Under the pieces are notes generated by a model. It worked only from the letters and a program-made list of their open reading frames with translations, was not told where the DNA came from and searched no databases. Both the position numbers and the translations under genes were made by a program. Of a stretch of DNA of 64,000 nt, positions 1 through 13,080 are shown piece by piece (position 1 is the stretch's first letter; each line of letters begins with the position of its first letter). Source of the stretch: Tetradesmus obliquus (taxonomy: Eukaryota; Chlorophyta; Chlorophyceae; Sphaeropleales; Scenedesmaceae); the NCBI GenBank assembly GCA_030272155.1, contig CP126201.1:806001-870000 (forward strand). The letters are read 5' to 3'.

Positions 1-3000
1 CGCTGAACAACACACCCAGGGCGAATAGCAGGACAGCACAGCATAGACCTGCCTGTCAGCAGGACGCATTGCATGCTGGCATGACAGGCGTCACACCAAG
101 TTTAGCGAGGTCATGCAAAGCATCAGCACACACGCACACGCTGCAGTGAGACCCGCAGCTCCATCCAGTCAGCAGTAGCCACAGCATGCATGCAGCAAGC
201 TGCCTCAAGCAGCAGCCGCAGCATGCATGCCGCAAGCTGCCTCAGGCTCACACCACGATCCGCAGGCTCACACCACGATCAACTTTCGACATCCCCTGAG
301 CCACGAATGCAGAGGCAGCCTGCAGCTGCAGAAACCCTTGACACACATGCCTGACTGCTGATGTAGCACAGCAATTCTGCGCATGGCCCCATTGTGAGCA
401 GCTCCACAGAGGCAAGGCCCAGCACAAAATAACACCAAGCGGGCACGAAATCAAGCGGGACAAGTGCGCTTGCATGCATAAGTAGCATGCGGGCATTACA
501 GTGCAAGCTGGAGTGTCAACTGCAGCTGGGGTGCTGTGCGCTGAGAGCTGTGCAACACGCCGCTCAGTGCACGAGCACAGAGCAGCACAGCCAGAACAGG
601 CATCAAGCACTGGCGTGCCACTGCCAGTGCGCAGCACATAGCAAAAGAATTGGCGCATATCAACCACGAAGCACGCCACAGCAGGGAAGCTATGGCAGCA
701 ACTGGCCAACAGTCGTGTGCACCGTCATATGCACCCAAGCCCCTCTTGCACCCAAGCTCAGCAGTCCACGCAGGTAACAGATCATGCATCACACAAAGCC
801 CTAGGTAACAATCCCGCACAAGGATGCAGCAGCCATCCCAGCGTGCTAGTAAACCTGTCGGCACCAAGCCGCTGAGTAACACACAAAGGCAGCTACTGCT
901 CTGAGCTAGCTGCTGTCAGAGCTACATGATCCCAGTAGGCTCAGCAGCATAGCCCTGCCCACTGGTCAAGGAATGCAGCAGACACTGTGTGTGCCTTGCT
1001 GCAGCAGCGACAGGCCGCAACAGATGCTGGCAGCGGTCTAAGGGGGCACAACAAATGCCCACCGAAATCAACCACAGACATGCGCTAGCCAGCCTCTGTC
1101 TGCAGGACCGCCAGCACATCCACAGAACGTCAGCACAAATGGGTGTGGTTGCTCGCATGACATGACAGGGCCTTGCATTGCAGCAACGGCGGCCCTGTCG
1201 CCTTTCGAACAACACCTTCATCTTAGACGCCAAGTCGCAAGGCGCATGTCATACAGAAGGCAACTCAACGTCGACAAGATGCAGCTGGGTACACACTGCT
1301 GCAACGGTGGCCTGAGGGCTGGGCTGCACAGCAGCGAAAGCCACACAGGCATCTACGCAGCACTAAACTACCAACCTGTCTGGCTGTCGATTGCTGGACA
1401 GCATGTCTAGCTGTGAAGTGCTGGACAACCTGTCTGGCTGTTGGTTGCTAGACAGCACTAAACTACCAACCTGTCTGGCTGTGGAGTGCTGGACAACCTG
1501 TCTGGCTGTGGTTTGCTAGACAAGCTGTCTGGCTGTGGTTTGCTAGACTAATGCACCGCCTGCTGAGGCGGTGCACAGGGTGAGGAGCTGTTCATCTACT
1601 AACCTCGGACACAGTGCCTTGCACATGTGTATGGCTGCACCACAGTGCCGACTTCTACCCCGGAACACAGTGCCTGCATGCGGCAGCTTGCAGCCTGACA
1701 GCCTGACAATGCCGCCCAGGGCAGCACTTGCAGCAGTTGAGGTCTGCGATGAACGGCGTAGCCATCAGCACCATTCTGCAAGCATGCTCGCAGCAGGCAC
1801 AACCAAGCAGCAACACCAGAAACCGACGACGCGATGCTACTAGGGTCGCAGCAGAGCGTAAGCCCCACCGCGCAGTGATACCCATGGCTAAAACACCCAG
1901 CAGCAGCAGCAGCAGCAGTACCAGACCTGCTACCTCAAAACATGGAGCTGTCTGCAGCAGGGCGACCCTAAGAAGGTCACCGGCCTGCAATGCATGTAGC
2001 TCGCACATGTGTATGGCCGCACTAGCCCCAAACTTGCAGCATGCCAGCCACAGAGCGATGCTCCTCTGGACAGCAGCATAGCAGGCTGCATGCCACAAGA
2101 GCTCTGCCAGTGCTGCGAGCGCTGCCGCTGCTGTGCGGCATACAATACAACTGCAACATGGGCATGCCACATATGCATGCAGCCTGGGCATGCAAAAAAT
2201 AAAAGATCAGCGGCGCGCACGCAACAGGCCCACACAGCCTGTTGACCGCCGGCAGCCCTATCACAAGGCAGGGGCAGGACAAACCGGATGCCACCGCCAG
2301 GCATTGCTCATGAAATAAGACACAACACACATCAGTGGCACAGCAGGCCCCCGCCACAGCAGGCTATCAAACACGCCACCTGACACACACGGAATAGTAT
2401 ACCCCATCGACAACTGCACGGGCAGCACGGAAAAGGCAGCTGCAGCCGGAATGCAGCAGCGGCATCGTGCGTCGCAGCTTGCGGGCACCCGTCACTTGCC
2501 AACACATCCACCTGCACGGCAGCACTTGGCGGCCTGCTGCTGGCGAACGTTGCCAAGACGGCGCTGTATCGATCAAAGACGGCACAGAAAAATCTAATAC
2601 CCCCTGCATGCACGCATCACAGGCAGACGCAGCTTGGCTTCTGACGAGTTGCTGTGTCATGCATAAGCAACGCCTGTGAAGCAGCAGCAGAATACTACGG
2701 CGATGAATCCCTGCATGCACGTGCAACCAAAGCAAGGTTGCGGTCACCACACCTCGCAGCTGCGCATAACACACATCAGTGTGCCATCAGCCGCCGCGTG
2801 CAAAATTGGTGCGGGACCTTGATTAGCAGCCATACGCTGGGCATGCGTACCACAAAGCATAGGCGCTAGTAGGCATATACCATGCAAGCAGATGGCAAGC
2901 AGGCATGATAGCTGCTGGATAATACTGCCGGTCCTTGTATCAAAAGCACATGTACCCTACATCCCCGCTTCGCTACCACTGGCAGCACTTGCTGCTGTGT

Positions 3001-3469
3001 GGATTCAAAATGTAAGTAGTAGTAGATCGGACTAGAATCTGTGTGATGCAACAGCCCTGAGCACATACGGCAAATATGTATGCGCGTGTCGGAAGCACCA
3101 CACCCAGCTGGTCATGCCTCAGTGGCTCACAGCCATGCATGCAGCCACAACACAACACCATTGGATGCACAATCACCTCTACGATAAAACAGAGACATAC
3201 ACAGCCCAGCACCTTCTGGGGCTTACACAAGCCACTTATCAATACACTAGCCACAACATGCAACAACGAGTGCACCACCACCATCAGCAAGCTGGACGGT
3301 GCCATCCTCTGCTCTTGCAGGAAACAGCCACAGGTCCCCGCAGCAGGTCAGCCACCAAACCACGGTGCTTGCTCTCATAATATGTAAACAATTGTGCACA
3401 TCTGGCCATCACCAGCTACAGAAACAGCAGCACAACCGCTTGCTGCGATTCAATATGCATGCATGCTGC
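1..3469. other. Non-coding stretch, no supported gene
   Basis: I find no open frame with recognisable protein similarity or a coherent chain of exons here. Composition is rich in GCA/TGC words and many short overlapping frames exist on both strands, as expected from that composition. The only clear local structure is a short minisatellite near 1370-1550, listed separately. Confidence 0.4.
1370..1552. repeat. ~28-bp minisatellite
   Basis: About six imperfect tandem copies built on the core ACCTGTCTGGCTGTGG followed by TTTGCTAGACA or GTGCTGGACA. The copies alternate between two sub-variants, which suggests a higher-order duplication. No coding role is apparent. Confidence 0.75.
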
Positions 3470-3470
3470 T

Positions 3471-4166
3471 CACCCCAGCATCCCCAGAATCAGGAATGCA
3501 GGGGGCGGCAATGCTTGCGCCAACTCAAATGCCGGACCGCACAGCTGCTGTGCATCAACAGCATCTGCCTCGCTGCTGCTGCTGCTGCGTGCTGCGCCAG
3601 CAACGCTCTTTGCCACGAACGCTGCCTCGTGGCGCGCCAGCCACTGCTGCAGCTGTGTACGGCTGGCATTGTCATCACGCAATGCCACAGCAGCGGCAGG
3701 GGCGATGCCAGGATTCTCTGGGCCTTCAGTAAGTAGGCCAGCAGGGGCGTTGCCAAGTGGCTTGCAGGACAGCTTCAGGTATCTGGCTGGTGGTGGCCCT
3801 GCTGGGCTGGGGGTGAGCAGCTGCTGCTGGGGCTCCTGCAAGGCACCAACATCTGTTGTCTTGCACTGCAGCTGCAGCTGAGGCGTGTACTCGTGCTCTT
3901 GCAGGAAAGAGCCGCCTGCAGCTGCCAGCACCTGGCTGCTGCTGCTCCTGCTGCTGACCAGTGCAGCGTCAGCAGTGCATTTGGCATACAGGGACTGCCA
4001 GCTGGGCTTCAACAGTGGCTTGCTGTTGATGCTGCTGGCATCAGAGCACAGGTCGTCACTGCTGCAGGATGCTGCCCAGTGGGTGCTGCTCAACAGCTGG
4101 CTGCCTGATGTTGTCGCGTCCAACTGTGCCACAGCAGCGGCCATGTGAGCGGTTGCTCCTGCAAGC
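3471..4166 (-). CDS. Possible internal exon of an unknown gene
   Basis: A frame of about 230 codons is open on the minus strand. It is preceded by an acceptor-like CTTGCAG just above 4166 and ends at a good donor-like GGG|GTGAGC near 3470, so it reads as an internal exon rather than a complete gene; no ATG start is obvious upstream. The translation begins AHMAAAVAQLDATTS, is Ser/Gln/Ala-rich, and ends PPPAFLILGMLG before the donor. That hydrophobic ending resembles the strand leading into the phosphate-binding loop of sulfotransferases, but no continuation (a GTS-type loop) was found further down the minus strand, so this is only a hint. It could be a decayed gene or chance openness in triplet-rich DNA. 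Confidence 0.3.
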
Positions 4167-4199
4167 AGCAAAGGCAACCAGGGGTGTAAGAGCACACGG

Positions 4200-5678
4200 C
4201 GGCAGCATGCGTGTACCTAGAGAGCGTTGTGCTACGGTCAAGCTCGCTTCTGTATTTGCTGGGCGATTGATCAGCTGCATAATGGTAGCTGAAGGGTCCA
4301 GCCACTGCATTGCTGTCTCTGGCAAAAAGCAGGGCTGCGCAGCAGCGCAGTGATGGCTAACAGCTGCAGATCACCATCAGATTGATACAGGACGTTAGGA
4401 CATGGGCAATGCTGCACGACACAGCTGCGCACGGCGCGTGCTGCAGGGGAGTGCTGAAAGGGAATGCATACGCGGCCTGTGCCCTTCAGCTTGTTCAAAC
4501 ACATGCGCCTTGACACAATAGTTATCAACGCAGAAGCTGAGTGAGCATGGACAGCTATCGGCCCATTGCCACACAACAGCTACCCACCTAAGGTAATGCA
4601 CGCGATGGCCTGCCGCTGAACAGCTTGCAGCAGAGCGCGCAAACCGACGCAAAGTAATACTGAATCTTTTCAACCACCTAGCCTTGTCAGCGCGTCTGTC
4701 TAAGGATCAACCCCTGTAGCTTCGCTTGCCTGCGGTTCCAGTCTGGCTATTACGCGCTGCTATCAGTAAATCAACACAAACTTAATGTTTTGCAGCGCCT
4801 TGGTGTAGCGCCTATACGGCCGTCGCCCGCTTTTGTTTGAATGTTTGTCACTTTTACCGCGCCAATGAAGAACACGAGCTTCGGAGCAGATGTAGGCATG
4901 CAGGGTGCTGATCATTTTATAAAAGGCAGATTAATCAGCAACTATGCGGCGGTCGGACTCCCATGCATTTGTAGGTCGGTTCTCCAGCTGTTGCAGATGA
5001 AGCATTTGACACTATAGCTGCCGCTGCTGTTCGAAACAATTCAGGTCATCAAACATTAACATGGTAGTTGAAGCAAGTATGTTTGGGAAGCTGTGCATGT
5101 ACAGCTCTGGTGGTCAGCAGCTCGAACCACTGGTTAAACAGCGGATCACTGCACTGGTCACAGTGTCAGTGCTGGCTGCTGCTGGACAATCAGCATCGCC
5201 TGCACAATTGACGTGTGTAGTGGCAAACTGCGCTTAAGCCTGCCAGTGCAGTCCTGACTGTGCTGCACCTGCACCGCAACAAAACTTGCCATTGCATCGG
5301 CAAGGCTTGCCGCATGTTGCTGTGCAGCGCTGCAGCTAGCTGCCAAGAAGGTCACACGAAGGCCGGATCCTCACAGAGTACACGTAGCGCCATGAGGCAA
5401 AGCATCAAACAGGTTTATGTCGGTTGATTCCTGGCTTAAAACACCAGCAACGGCTGTAGCGATGAAGCAGCTGCTTGTTATGTGGCACGTTGCAGTGTTA
5501 TCGGTGGCAGGTCACCGGAAGGGTTGGGCAGGCAACGTGCATGCCATTTTTTCTTACGCTGAGCGCCCGAAACCATAGTCAAATGACTTAGTAGCAACAG
5601 GGAGCACACCGGTGATCCATAGATCGCACACGTCCATTGGGAGGCACGAGCTCTGCCGTAGTATCCACGGGCGCACCC
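4200..5678. other. Intergenic, upstream region of the AP2 gene
   Basis: This stretch is less triplet-rich than its surroundings and shows no recognisable coding frame. A stop in the AP2 frame at 5613-5615 lies just upstream of the chosen start, so the AP2 5' untranslated region and promoter probably lie here. No clear TATA box or named element could be assigned. Confidence 0.35.
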
Positions 5679-6415
5679 ATGGAAGGCGAAACTAGCCCTA
5701 AAGTATGTGGGATTGGGGTATCATTAGACACAAGGCCCGGCAGTAAGATCTACAAGACAAGAGTGCACTACAAAGGCAGAGTGCTGAATCTCGGCAGGTA
5801 AGCCTCTTGTCCTGCTTTCGAAAGATGAAGTTGCAGCCCATAGGTTTTGCCTAGCGTGATTATGCTTGGACATACAGGGGTGTGGCGTTGCACTGGGACA
5901 CGCGATCTCACCAGACAGCCCTACCTAGGCGCCCGCATCGCTGTGTGAGTTTGCGTTGCCCAACAAACGTAAATCCATTGTAAGAAACCATTGCAGCGCT
6001 TTAGAATATTGTTGTGCGTGTCTGCTGCGGCAGTCACTGCTGTCACCCGTGAGCATATCATAGAGTGACCTGGCCTGCTGTGCCTTACCTGCTGTGATGG
6101 CCTCACCAACTCTTCCCCGCTCCGCGCCTTTGCAGGTTCGGTGATCCACACACCGCAAGACTTGCTTATGACCAAGCGGTTGCCATGCTGGGCAAAGCCA
6201 CAAAGACAAACTATGCGCCCGGCACCCATGAGCTCAACAACTCAGCAGTGACACGCAAGGTGCAGGCCTTTTTGGCTGACCTGGCAGACGAGCTGCCACC
6301 TGCAGAGCAGCAGCAGCAACAGCACCCACGCAGGCAACTGCGGCGGCAGCAACAGCAGCCTGCAGACAGCCAAAGCTCTGGCGACAGTGCTGCTGGCGAG
6401 GACACCAACCCATGT

Positions 6416-6448
<33 letters not shown>

Positions 6449-6570
6449 GCAGACCAAGCACACACCTCAGGCGCCTCACACTGCTTGACCACCACTCCTG
6501 CAAGCAGCAGCAGCGCGTCAGACGTGCAGCCGCAGGCTATGCAGCTGCCGCTGCAGGCGCCAGACGCTGC

Positions 6571-6614
<44 letters not shown>

Positions 6615-8019
6615 TGGACCAGCAGCAGACAAAGTGGCTGCTGGAGGTGCAGCAGCAGTGCAGCAATGTCGTCTGCAGCCAGGCAGTTACACACCCTGCA
6701 CCAAACCAGCAGGATGCTTCACCTCTGGGCAGCCCTACCAGTGCTGCTGCGGCGGCGGCGGCCTCTGCTGCAGCAGCGGTGGCGGCGGAAACTGCTGCTG
6801 CTGATGGCAGCTGCCAGCTGATGCAGTACTATGAGGCAGCAGATGTTGATGAGGAGTGCTTCAAGCTGCTGATGGCCAGCATCCCCGACAACAGCAGCGA
6901 GGACCTGCAGTCATCAGTGTCCTGCCAGCTGTCACTCTGGCAGCAGCAGCAGCAGTTGCAGCTTCCGGCAATGAGCCGGCATCTGCATGCTTGGCTTGCA
7001 GGCATGGAGGCTGGCAGCAGGCACCACCAGCAGCAGCAGCAGCAGCACGCCTCTGCATCGACATGCACAACAATCCCGCCGCCTGCTGCTGTGCCACAAC
7101 TAACGTCTGGCACAGCAACAGCGCCATTTGCAGCTGACAGCACTCCAGCACCATCAGCCACTCACTGGGCAGCTGCTGCTGGCTACCTGTCTGACACAGC
7201 ACTGACAGGCTGCACATTGAAGACAGCAGCAGTACCCACAACAGTAACAACCGGCAATCTTGGGACCCCTCGAGCAGCAGCAGCAGCAGCAGCATTAGAC
7301 ATCGTTGCTGTATCCTCAGCTGCAGCAGTGCCCACTTCTGCACCGGTCTACTGGCAGCTGCCAAGCAGCCGTTATGTGCCGACTTCTGCACCGGTCTACT
7401 GGCAGCTGCCAAGCAGCCGTTATGTGCCGACTTCTGCACCGGTCTACTGGCAGCTGCCAAGCAGCCGTTATGTGCCGGCACCTCTGGCGCCGCCACAGCT
7501 GCTGCAGCCTGCTGCAGTAATGCAGCAGGCATATCAGCCGGCAGCCACTGTATTCCAGTATCTGCCTGCAGCGGTACCGCAGGATTGGAGTGCTGCTGGT
7601 GCTGCTGGCAGCAGCATGGCTGCAGCGGCTGCTGCTTCCGCCTGGGCTGCAGATGTGCCTGCGCCATGCTGCCTGCCAGTTGGCTTTACACAGCAGGACT
7701 TCAACAGCTGCAACATGAGTGCTGCTGCTGCTGCTGCTGGTAGTGCTTACCCAGACACTGCAGCGACTGTCGGCATGCCCAACCCCTTTGCTGCCTGTTT
7801 AGCCCAATCATGTGTGCTGCCACCACCAGCAGCAGCAGCAGCAGCAGGGGCAGGTGTGGCGCCAGCAGCTGGCATCTGGCAAACACAGCAAGCCAACAAG
7901 CAGCAGCTGCTGCCGCGCAAAAGGAGTATTGGTGATGAGGTGGCTGCCGCAGTGCATGCTGAGTGTGATCGCAACGTGGTGCGCAATTGCAGCACACATG
8001 GGCAGGGATCCCCGCGTGC

Positions 8020-8065
<46 letters not shown>

Positions 8066-8170
8066 GTGGCAGGGGTGGAAGCGTTTGACTCACTGCTGGC
8101 TGACGGTATGAGCGGCCTTTCAGACTTGCTGCATGAGTTGAAGTCTGCGGGTGGCAACTTTGAGCTGTAG
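5679..8170 (+). CDS. AP2-domain protein (probable transcription factor)
   Basis: Two exons, 5679-5797 and 6136-8170, joined in phase 2 across a GT-AG intron, give about 717 residues. The split AP2 domain falls at residues ~9-65: VCGIGVSLDTR and KIYKTRVHYKGRVLNLGR in exon 1, then FGDPHTARLAYDQAVAM and KTNYAP in exon 2. This matches the AP2 pattern of three strands followed by a helix of the AARAYD type and a TNY/TNF ending. AP2 domains bind DNA, so a nuclear role is expected. The rest is low-complexity Gln, Ala and Ser with no second domain seen. Residues near 550 hold three perfect tandem copies of a 16-residue unit. The ATG at 5679 is the first in frame after an upstream stop; an extra upstream exon cannot be excluded. 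A TGTAA near 8457 could be the poly(A) signal. Confidence 0.85.
7331..7474 (+). repeat. 48-bp in-frame coding minisatellite, three copies
   Basis: Three tandem 48-bp copies encode the 16-residue unit PTSAPVYWQLPSSRYV inside the AP2 protein. Copies look identical at nucleotide level, pointing to recent expansion or homogenisation. The unit is aromatic and proline-bearing, unlike the surrounding Gln/Ala tracts. Confidence 0.9.
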
Positions 8171-9049
8171 CATGGATATAGACCTACCTACGCATCATGC
8201 GGAATACATGTTATGTTATGTATCCAAGCCAAGGTTCTCCAGCCAGGGTTTTGCTGTGCCGTTTGTGCAGAGCCAGTCATATTGTTTTCTGTCTGTTCCA
8301 GCCAAAACGTTTGCATGGGTGCACTAGTTATTGCTTGTATGCGTGCATAGCCTACAGCTGTTATATTATTGCATCAGTGACCGGGGTTTTTGTTTTTTGC
8401 CGACTGCATTCGCCAGACAGGCATGAGTCTGTGCACATATGGTTGATGTGAAAGACTGTGTAAGAGACATGGTTGTACGAAGGCCGACCTATGGCCAGCT
8501 CACTGCATGGTGATGCATTTGGCATTATCCCTGCACGCCAGCTGCAATGTGCAGCTGGGCATGGTTTGCAGCAGAAACTGGGACAGCTGAAAATGTACAG
8601 CAGGGTTGATATGGAGTATGAGCAAGCTGGGCCGAGCCATGCATGTCAGCAGTAGCAGGGTGGGGTGAGATGGGGACGTGTTGAAGTAAGCATCCCTAGC
8701 AGTGTTGAAGTTGGAAGGTGTGGGTGTTGATCAGATGAAGGGCAGCTGTCATGCAGCAGCTTTCACAGCCTCTTTGCTTGGTTGGTTGGTTGCACTGTGG
8801 TGTCAGGCTGTTCAGTGGATAGCTCAGGGAGTGCAAGTTGCTGCCCTCTGATCTTGCAAGATGCATGCATGCGGTAGATACAAAAAAAATCGCGCGACAT
8901 GTACGTCCACGTGTTGTTCGCAGTTGCTAGCAACATTGTGTTGCTTTTCCAGCATGGCGGGCATGGCGGGTAGTCGTGGGGTCGAGCGCATACCAAGGGC
9001 ACCCTATGCTGTGTGTGCGCCGCACACAGCTGCTCTGCTGGTTGTGGCA

Positions 9050-9292
9050 GCATGTATTACAAGATGCAGCATGTGTTATAAGATGCAGCATGATTACAAG
9101 GTGCAGCACGTGTTGTAAGATGCGGCATGTGTTATAAGATGTAGCATGTGTTGTAAGATGCAACATTTGTTACAAGATGCAGCATGTGTTGTGAGATGCA
9201 GCATGTGTTACAAGATGCAGCATGTGTTACATGTGTTACAAGATGCAGCATGTGTTACAAGATGCAGCATGCGTTACAAGAAGCAGCATGCT
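9050..9292. repeat. ~19-bp tandem repeat
   Basis: About 13 imperfect copies of GTGTTACAAGATGCAGCAT in direct orientation, with TTACA/TGTAA-type variants in most copies. On the minus strand nearly every copy contains TGTAA, the usual green-algal poly(A) signal word. No function is implied beyond this. Confidence 0.85.
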
Positions 9293-11450
9293 GCCTGCCC
9301 CTACTGAAGATGCAGCAGATCGCCTGCTGCCTGCTGCTGTCATGCATGTGTACGTGATTGTCTGCATCAAGAGCATGGCAGCAGCACTCCTGGTGGTTTC
9401 GCTGCATTCAGTCACACATGACTATGGTATGACAGTCGGTGCCAGCAGTACATACAAGAAAGGTTGTTGCAGGTTTGTTCTGGCTCCTTGTGAAGGCGGT
9501 ATGCAAGATTGGCAAGATGGCACGTCGAGGTCTGACCGGATCAACAGGTGCATGTACAGGGAGCAAGAACCCAAATTTGGCAGAGTATTGTTACGCTCAA
9601 ATCAACAATGCTGGTGGTGCCGCAGGCACCCGGCAAATGGGCCATTGCAAAAGCTGCTGTGGCTGCACTGTGGCTCAGGTGTGCTTCCTCTTTTGGCCGG
9701 AAAGGGGCCTTTGAGCACGTTGTTGTTGCTGCACTGTGGCTGTGATCCACTTTTGAGCTTTTCGTTGGCTCCTGCCTGAGGTCAGCACTCAGTTTCAGCT
9801 AAAGCAAATGCTTTTTTGTGTATGTGCAGCGCCAACGGGCCTGGTTGGATATTCGCAGCGGCAACAGCAGCATTGCCCCTGGCGCATCGCAGCAAGAGGC
9901 ATGCATGCTGCATGTGCTGCTGTGCCGTGCTTCAAGGCAGCATGGTTGGTGTGATCTTCACCTCTGGCTCATGTCATGCTGAACTCAACTGACAGTCGCC
10001 CGCTTTGCAGTTTGATAAGCACATGTCTGGTTTGACAGCAGCTCTGCCCATGGTGCCTGGAGTAGTCGGCATTTCCAGTGGCCAGGCCTGCACAGTTTGG
10101 CATGCAATCACGTGTGCTGCTACCTCCCCATTTCATGCCACATGCATACACGGTGACGGCATGCCGACCGGTGGAGGCATGCACATCAAGCTGTGTGAAC
10201 GCTGCTAGTCTGATTCACATAGTGTGGATCTTGTTAGCCCCGACACCCAGTTTCCCTGCTGGTGATCAGCACAGCTGGCTGCTGCTGGCCAGTCTTGCAC
10301 TGCAATGCTTTGGTAGAAGCCGTGTGGCCCGCTGCTGGATGTACTTTGCAAAATCTGTGTGATAGCAGAGCTTTTGTTGCCGTTACATGTATTCAAGGTG
10401 ACCGACGTCTCAATTTTAGATCCTCACCTGCATGCACACTTATGTTTTGCATGTGAGAAGACGTAAATTGTCACGCATACATATCCAAGTCAGTGGTTTT
10501 CCGCATTCTTGCATCCAGTCTTGGACGCCATTGCTCACTCTCCACCCTACTGGGTTTCAAAAATGATAAGCTTATGTTTTGATTGGTACAGGAGACCGGC
10601 AATGAATGTATTGGTGGCCAGATGTACAGCATCTTGATGTTGAGATGTCGCCACTGTGGCCACTGGCAGGGTTTAGGGTTGAGGGTTTGAACCCGTATCC
10701 TCCCTGGCTACTGGCCACAGCTGGCAGTTCTTGGAGGCTGCAAGCAAGTGTCTGCTGACCTGCTTGTTGCTCTATGGCAGCCAGTGCACACAGCATGCAT
10801 GCATATGCTTGCTGCCAGCAACAGACAGAGTGGACAGAGTGTGTACCGCAGCACACTGGGGCCTTCTGGACCAGCATTGCTTGAAGGTGCGCAGTTATGC
10901 TTTTACTATGCCTAGAATCGTCTTATTTACACTGGACTGTCCAAAGTTTGGCAGTGGCACGGCCAGACAGTCCTGTCAGGTGTTGCTGCGGCACGTGCCA
11001 TTGTGCCGTGATTGCTGCGAGCAGCACTGCATGATTGGGGCGGTCCGCCACTCTACAGTAGAGGCCATGGCCGGGATCCCCTTTTGACAGCACTTTGTTG
11101 TGCTGTACAGGGGTGTTTGCGTGTCTTGCTGGTGACGGCAGTGCCGTAGGCCTCCGCCGGCGGCAGTCAGGTTCGCTTGCTGTGTATGGCCAGCCAGTAG
11201 GGTTTCACTCCCCTGGTAACAATCAAATATGATTGCGGTCATCTGCCGTCTGACGGCAATGGATTCTCCATTTGCCTGCCGGCAGACGGCGGCTCTTTGT
11301 TGAGCGCCGGCGTGTAACATGACGCACGTCTTCCACCTGGTTGCAGCGTTGCCACTACGCTTGCTGGAGGCTTGAAAAGACAGCAACGTAGTTTCAACTT
11401 GATCTTGTGCTCTGCACGTGGGTGTTTGTCCGTACACACGTCACTGACGG

Positions 11451-11480
11451 TTACATTACATTACATTACATTACATTACA
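11451..11480. repeat. (TTACA)6 microsatellite
   Basis: Six perfect copies of the pentamer TTACA. Confidence 0.95.
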
Positions 11481-11767
11481 TGCTCCACTCAAAGAGGAGT
11501 GGGAACCCCAGTCAGGAGCCAACGAGAGGCTCATAGGGGGAGGAAAACTCGAAGAACAACTCCCGTTACACTGCCGGGTTACACTGCCCGTCATGGTAGC
11601 GGTTACCAAGCAAAACGACAGGCCTTTACACACCCGCCTGACCCATCATCAACCAGGATCTGACCATCATGTTGATCAACATATCATGATAATAGCATTG
11701 CCTGCCGTCACGGCAGCAGTGCTGCCCTGGCAACCGCGGTTGGGGCTTACGCTCAGCAGCCTGGCAG

Positions 11768-11840
11768 CTGCAGTGACTTAGCAGTGACTCTGCAGTGACT
11801 CAGCAGTGACTCAGCAGTGACTCTGCAGTGACTCTGCAAC
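11768..11840. repeat. 11-bp tandem repeat
   Basis: Six copies of CAGTGACTCAG/CAGTGACTCTG in tandem. It lies beside a faint third copy of the ATP23 last-exon region at about 11720-11780. Confidence 0.8.
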
Positions 11841-12057
11841 TCTGCACCCTCTGCTTCCACGTTGGCCGCAGTCCTGCTATAGCAGCGCTGCTGACGAGAT
11901 AGAAAACAACCACACGTCAAACCAACAGCTGCCAGCTGTACACAGCTGCTACAGCAGTGCTACCGTCTGCAAGCCCAGCAAACTTACAGTGCTAACACTG
12001 TCACCAGATTCGCCGCGAATCGGGCCGCGAATGCGGGCCGCAGCGCCACATTGCCTC

Positions 12058-12190
12058 ACAGCCCAGGTACCCGGGGAAAAAGGTCCGTGTCCCGCACGCA
12101 GTGCTTCATCATGTCACTAACAGCTTCTTCCACCTTGGCAGTGCGGGTTGAGCAACATACTCAGCAGCCTAGCAACCTGGCAGTGCCACT
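12058..12190 (-). repeat. Decayed copy of the ATP23 last-exon 3' end
   Basis: This segment repeats the true end of ATP23 (12320-12440) including GGTACCCGGGGAAAA, TCCGTGTCCCGCA and CAGTGCTTCATCATGTCACT, about 265 bp further downstream. A weaker third copy appears near 11720-11780. It lies beyond the stop codon, so it is a gene-end duplication, not a splice-site copy. Confidence 0.8.
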
Positions 12191-12319
12191 GCTGACCTCA
12201 AACCACCCAACCACACACCAACAGCTGCCAGCTGCTGTGATACTGCTGTCAGACAGAAGCCAAGGATAAGCACAGCCTTAGTTGAACACTGCTAGCTGAT
12301 CTGCGCAGAGCCACAATCC

Positions 12320-12552
12320 TCACATGCCAGGTACCCGGGGAAAAGGGTCCGTGTCCCGCAGGCAGTGCTTCATCATGTCACTAACAGCTTGCTCTGCCTT
12401 GCCACCTTGGCAGTGCGGGTTGAGCGACACACTCAGCAGCGCCCGCCGCCGCACGCAGCGCTTGTGCTGCCCTACCATAGCTTCTGATAGATTGCCGCGC
12501 ACGAATTCTTGGTAGAAGGAGCAGTCGCCTGACAGGTTGGCGGCGCGGATCT

Positions 12553-12600
<48 letters not shown>

Positions 12601-13045
12601 GTGGCGGCAGCAGCAGCAGCAGGAGGAGGAGAATGAGCACAGGACGCTGGCTGGATCGTAAGCAGGCAATGTGTGCTGGCCCACCATGGCCTCTGACAAG
12701 TTGCCCCAATATTTTTTGTAGAAGAAGCTGTAGCCAGACAGGTTAGCAGCAGAAATAGATCACGCTTGCGCAGCTATACAATTACTGTTTACCTCCGTGC
12801 ACGCGTGGTGGTGGCAGTTTGTCAGGTCCAGGTTTGACGCCCTGCAGAAGTCGTATGCATGGATGAGCTCGTGCGCCACTGCCAGCTCCACTTCCTTGTA
12901 GGTGGACAGCTTGTTGTGGCACAGGATGACCTGGCAGCAGCAGCAGCAAAGCAGCAGCAGCAGCAGTGAGCAACATTTGAAAAGGAATCACACTGCCAGC
13001 TCCACTTCCTTGTAGATGGACAGCTTGTTGTGACACAGGATGTCA

Positions 13046-13080
<35 letters not shown>

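Larger units (their letters stand above)
8171..11700. other. Long intergenic stretch, repeats only
   Basis: Apart from the AP2 3' untranslated region (possible TGTAA poly(A) signal near 8457), I see only short unrelated frames and simple repeats (9050-9292, 11451-11480). Nothing with recognisable protein similarity or an exon chain was found. Confidence 0.4.

Noticed and set aside
6211-8157. Long minus-strand open frames opposite the AP2 gene (poly-Cys/Leu/Ala)
   Set aside because: They are shadows of CAG/GCA triplet runs; the plus-strand frame has the AP2 domain and a phase-consistent intron.
10667-10692. TTTAGGGTTGAGGG, telomere-like word
   Set aside because: Only one unit with degenerate neighbours; too short to call an interstitial telomere repeat.
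10670-10695. B-box-like GGGTTCAAACCC on the minus strand
   Set aside because: Only three stem pairs form and there is no A-box at tRNA spacing or acceptor stem.
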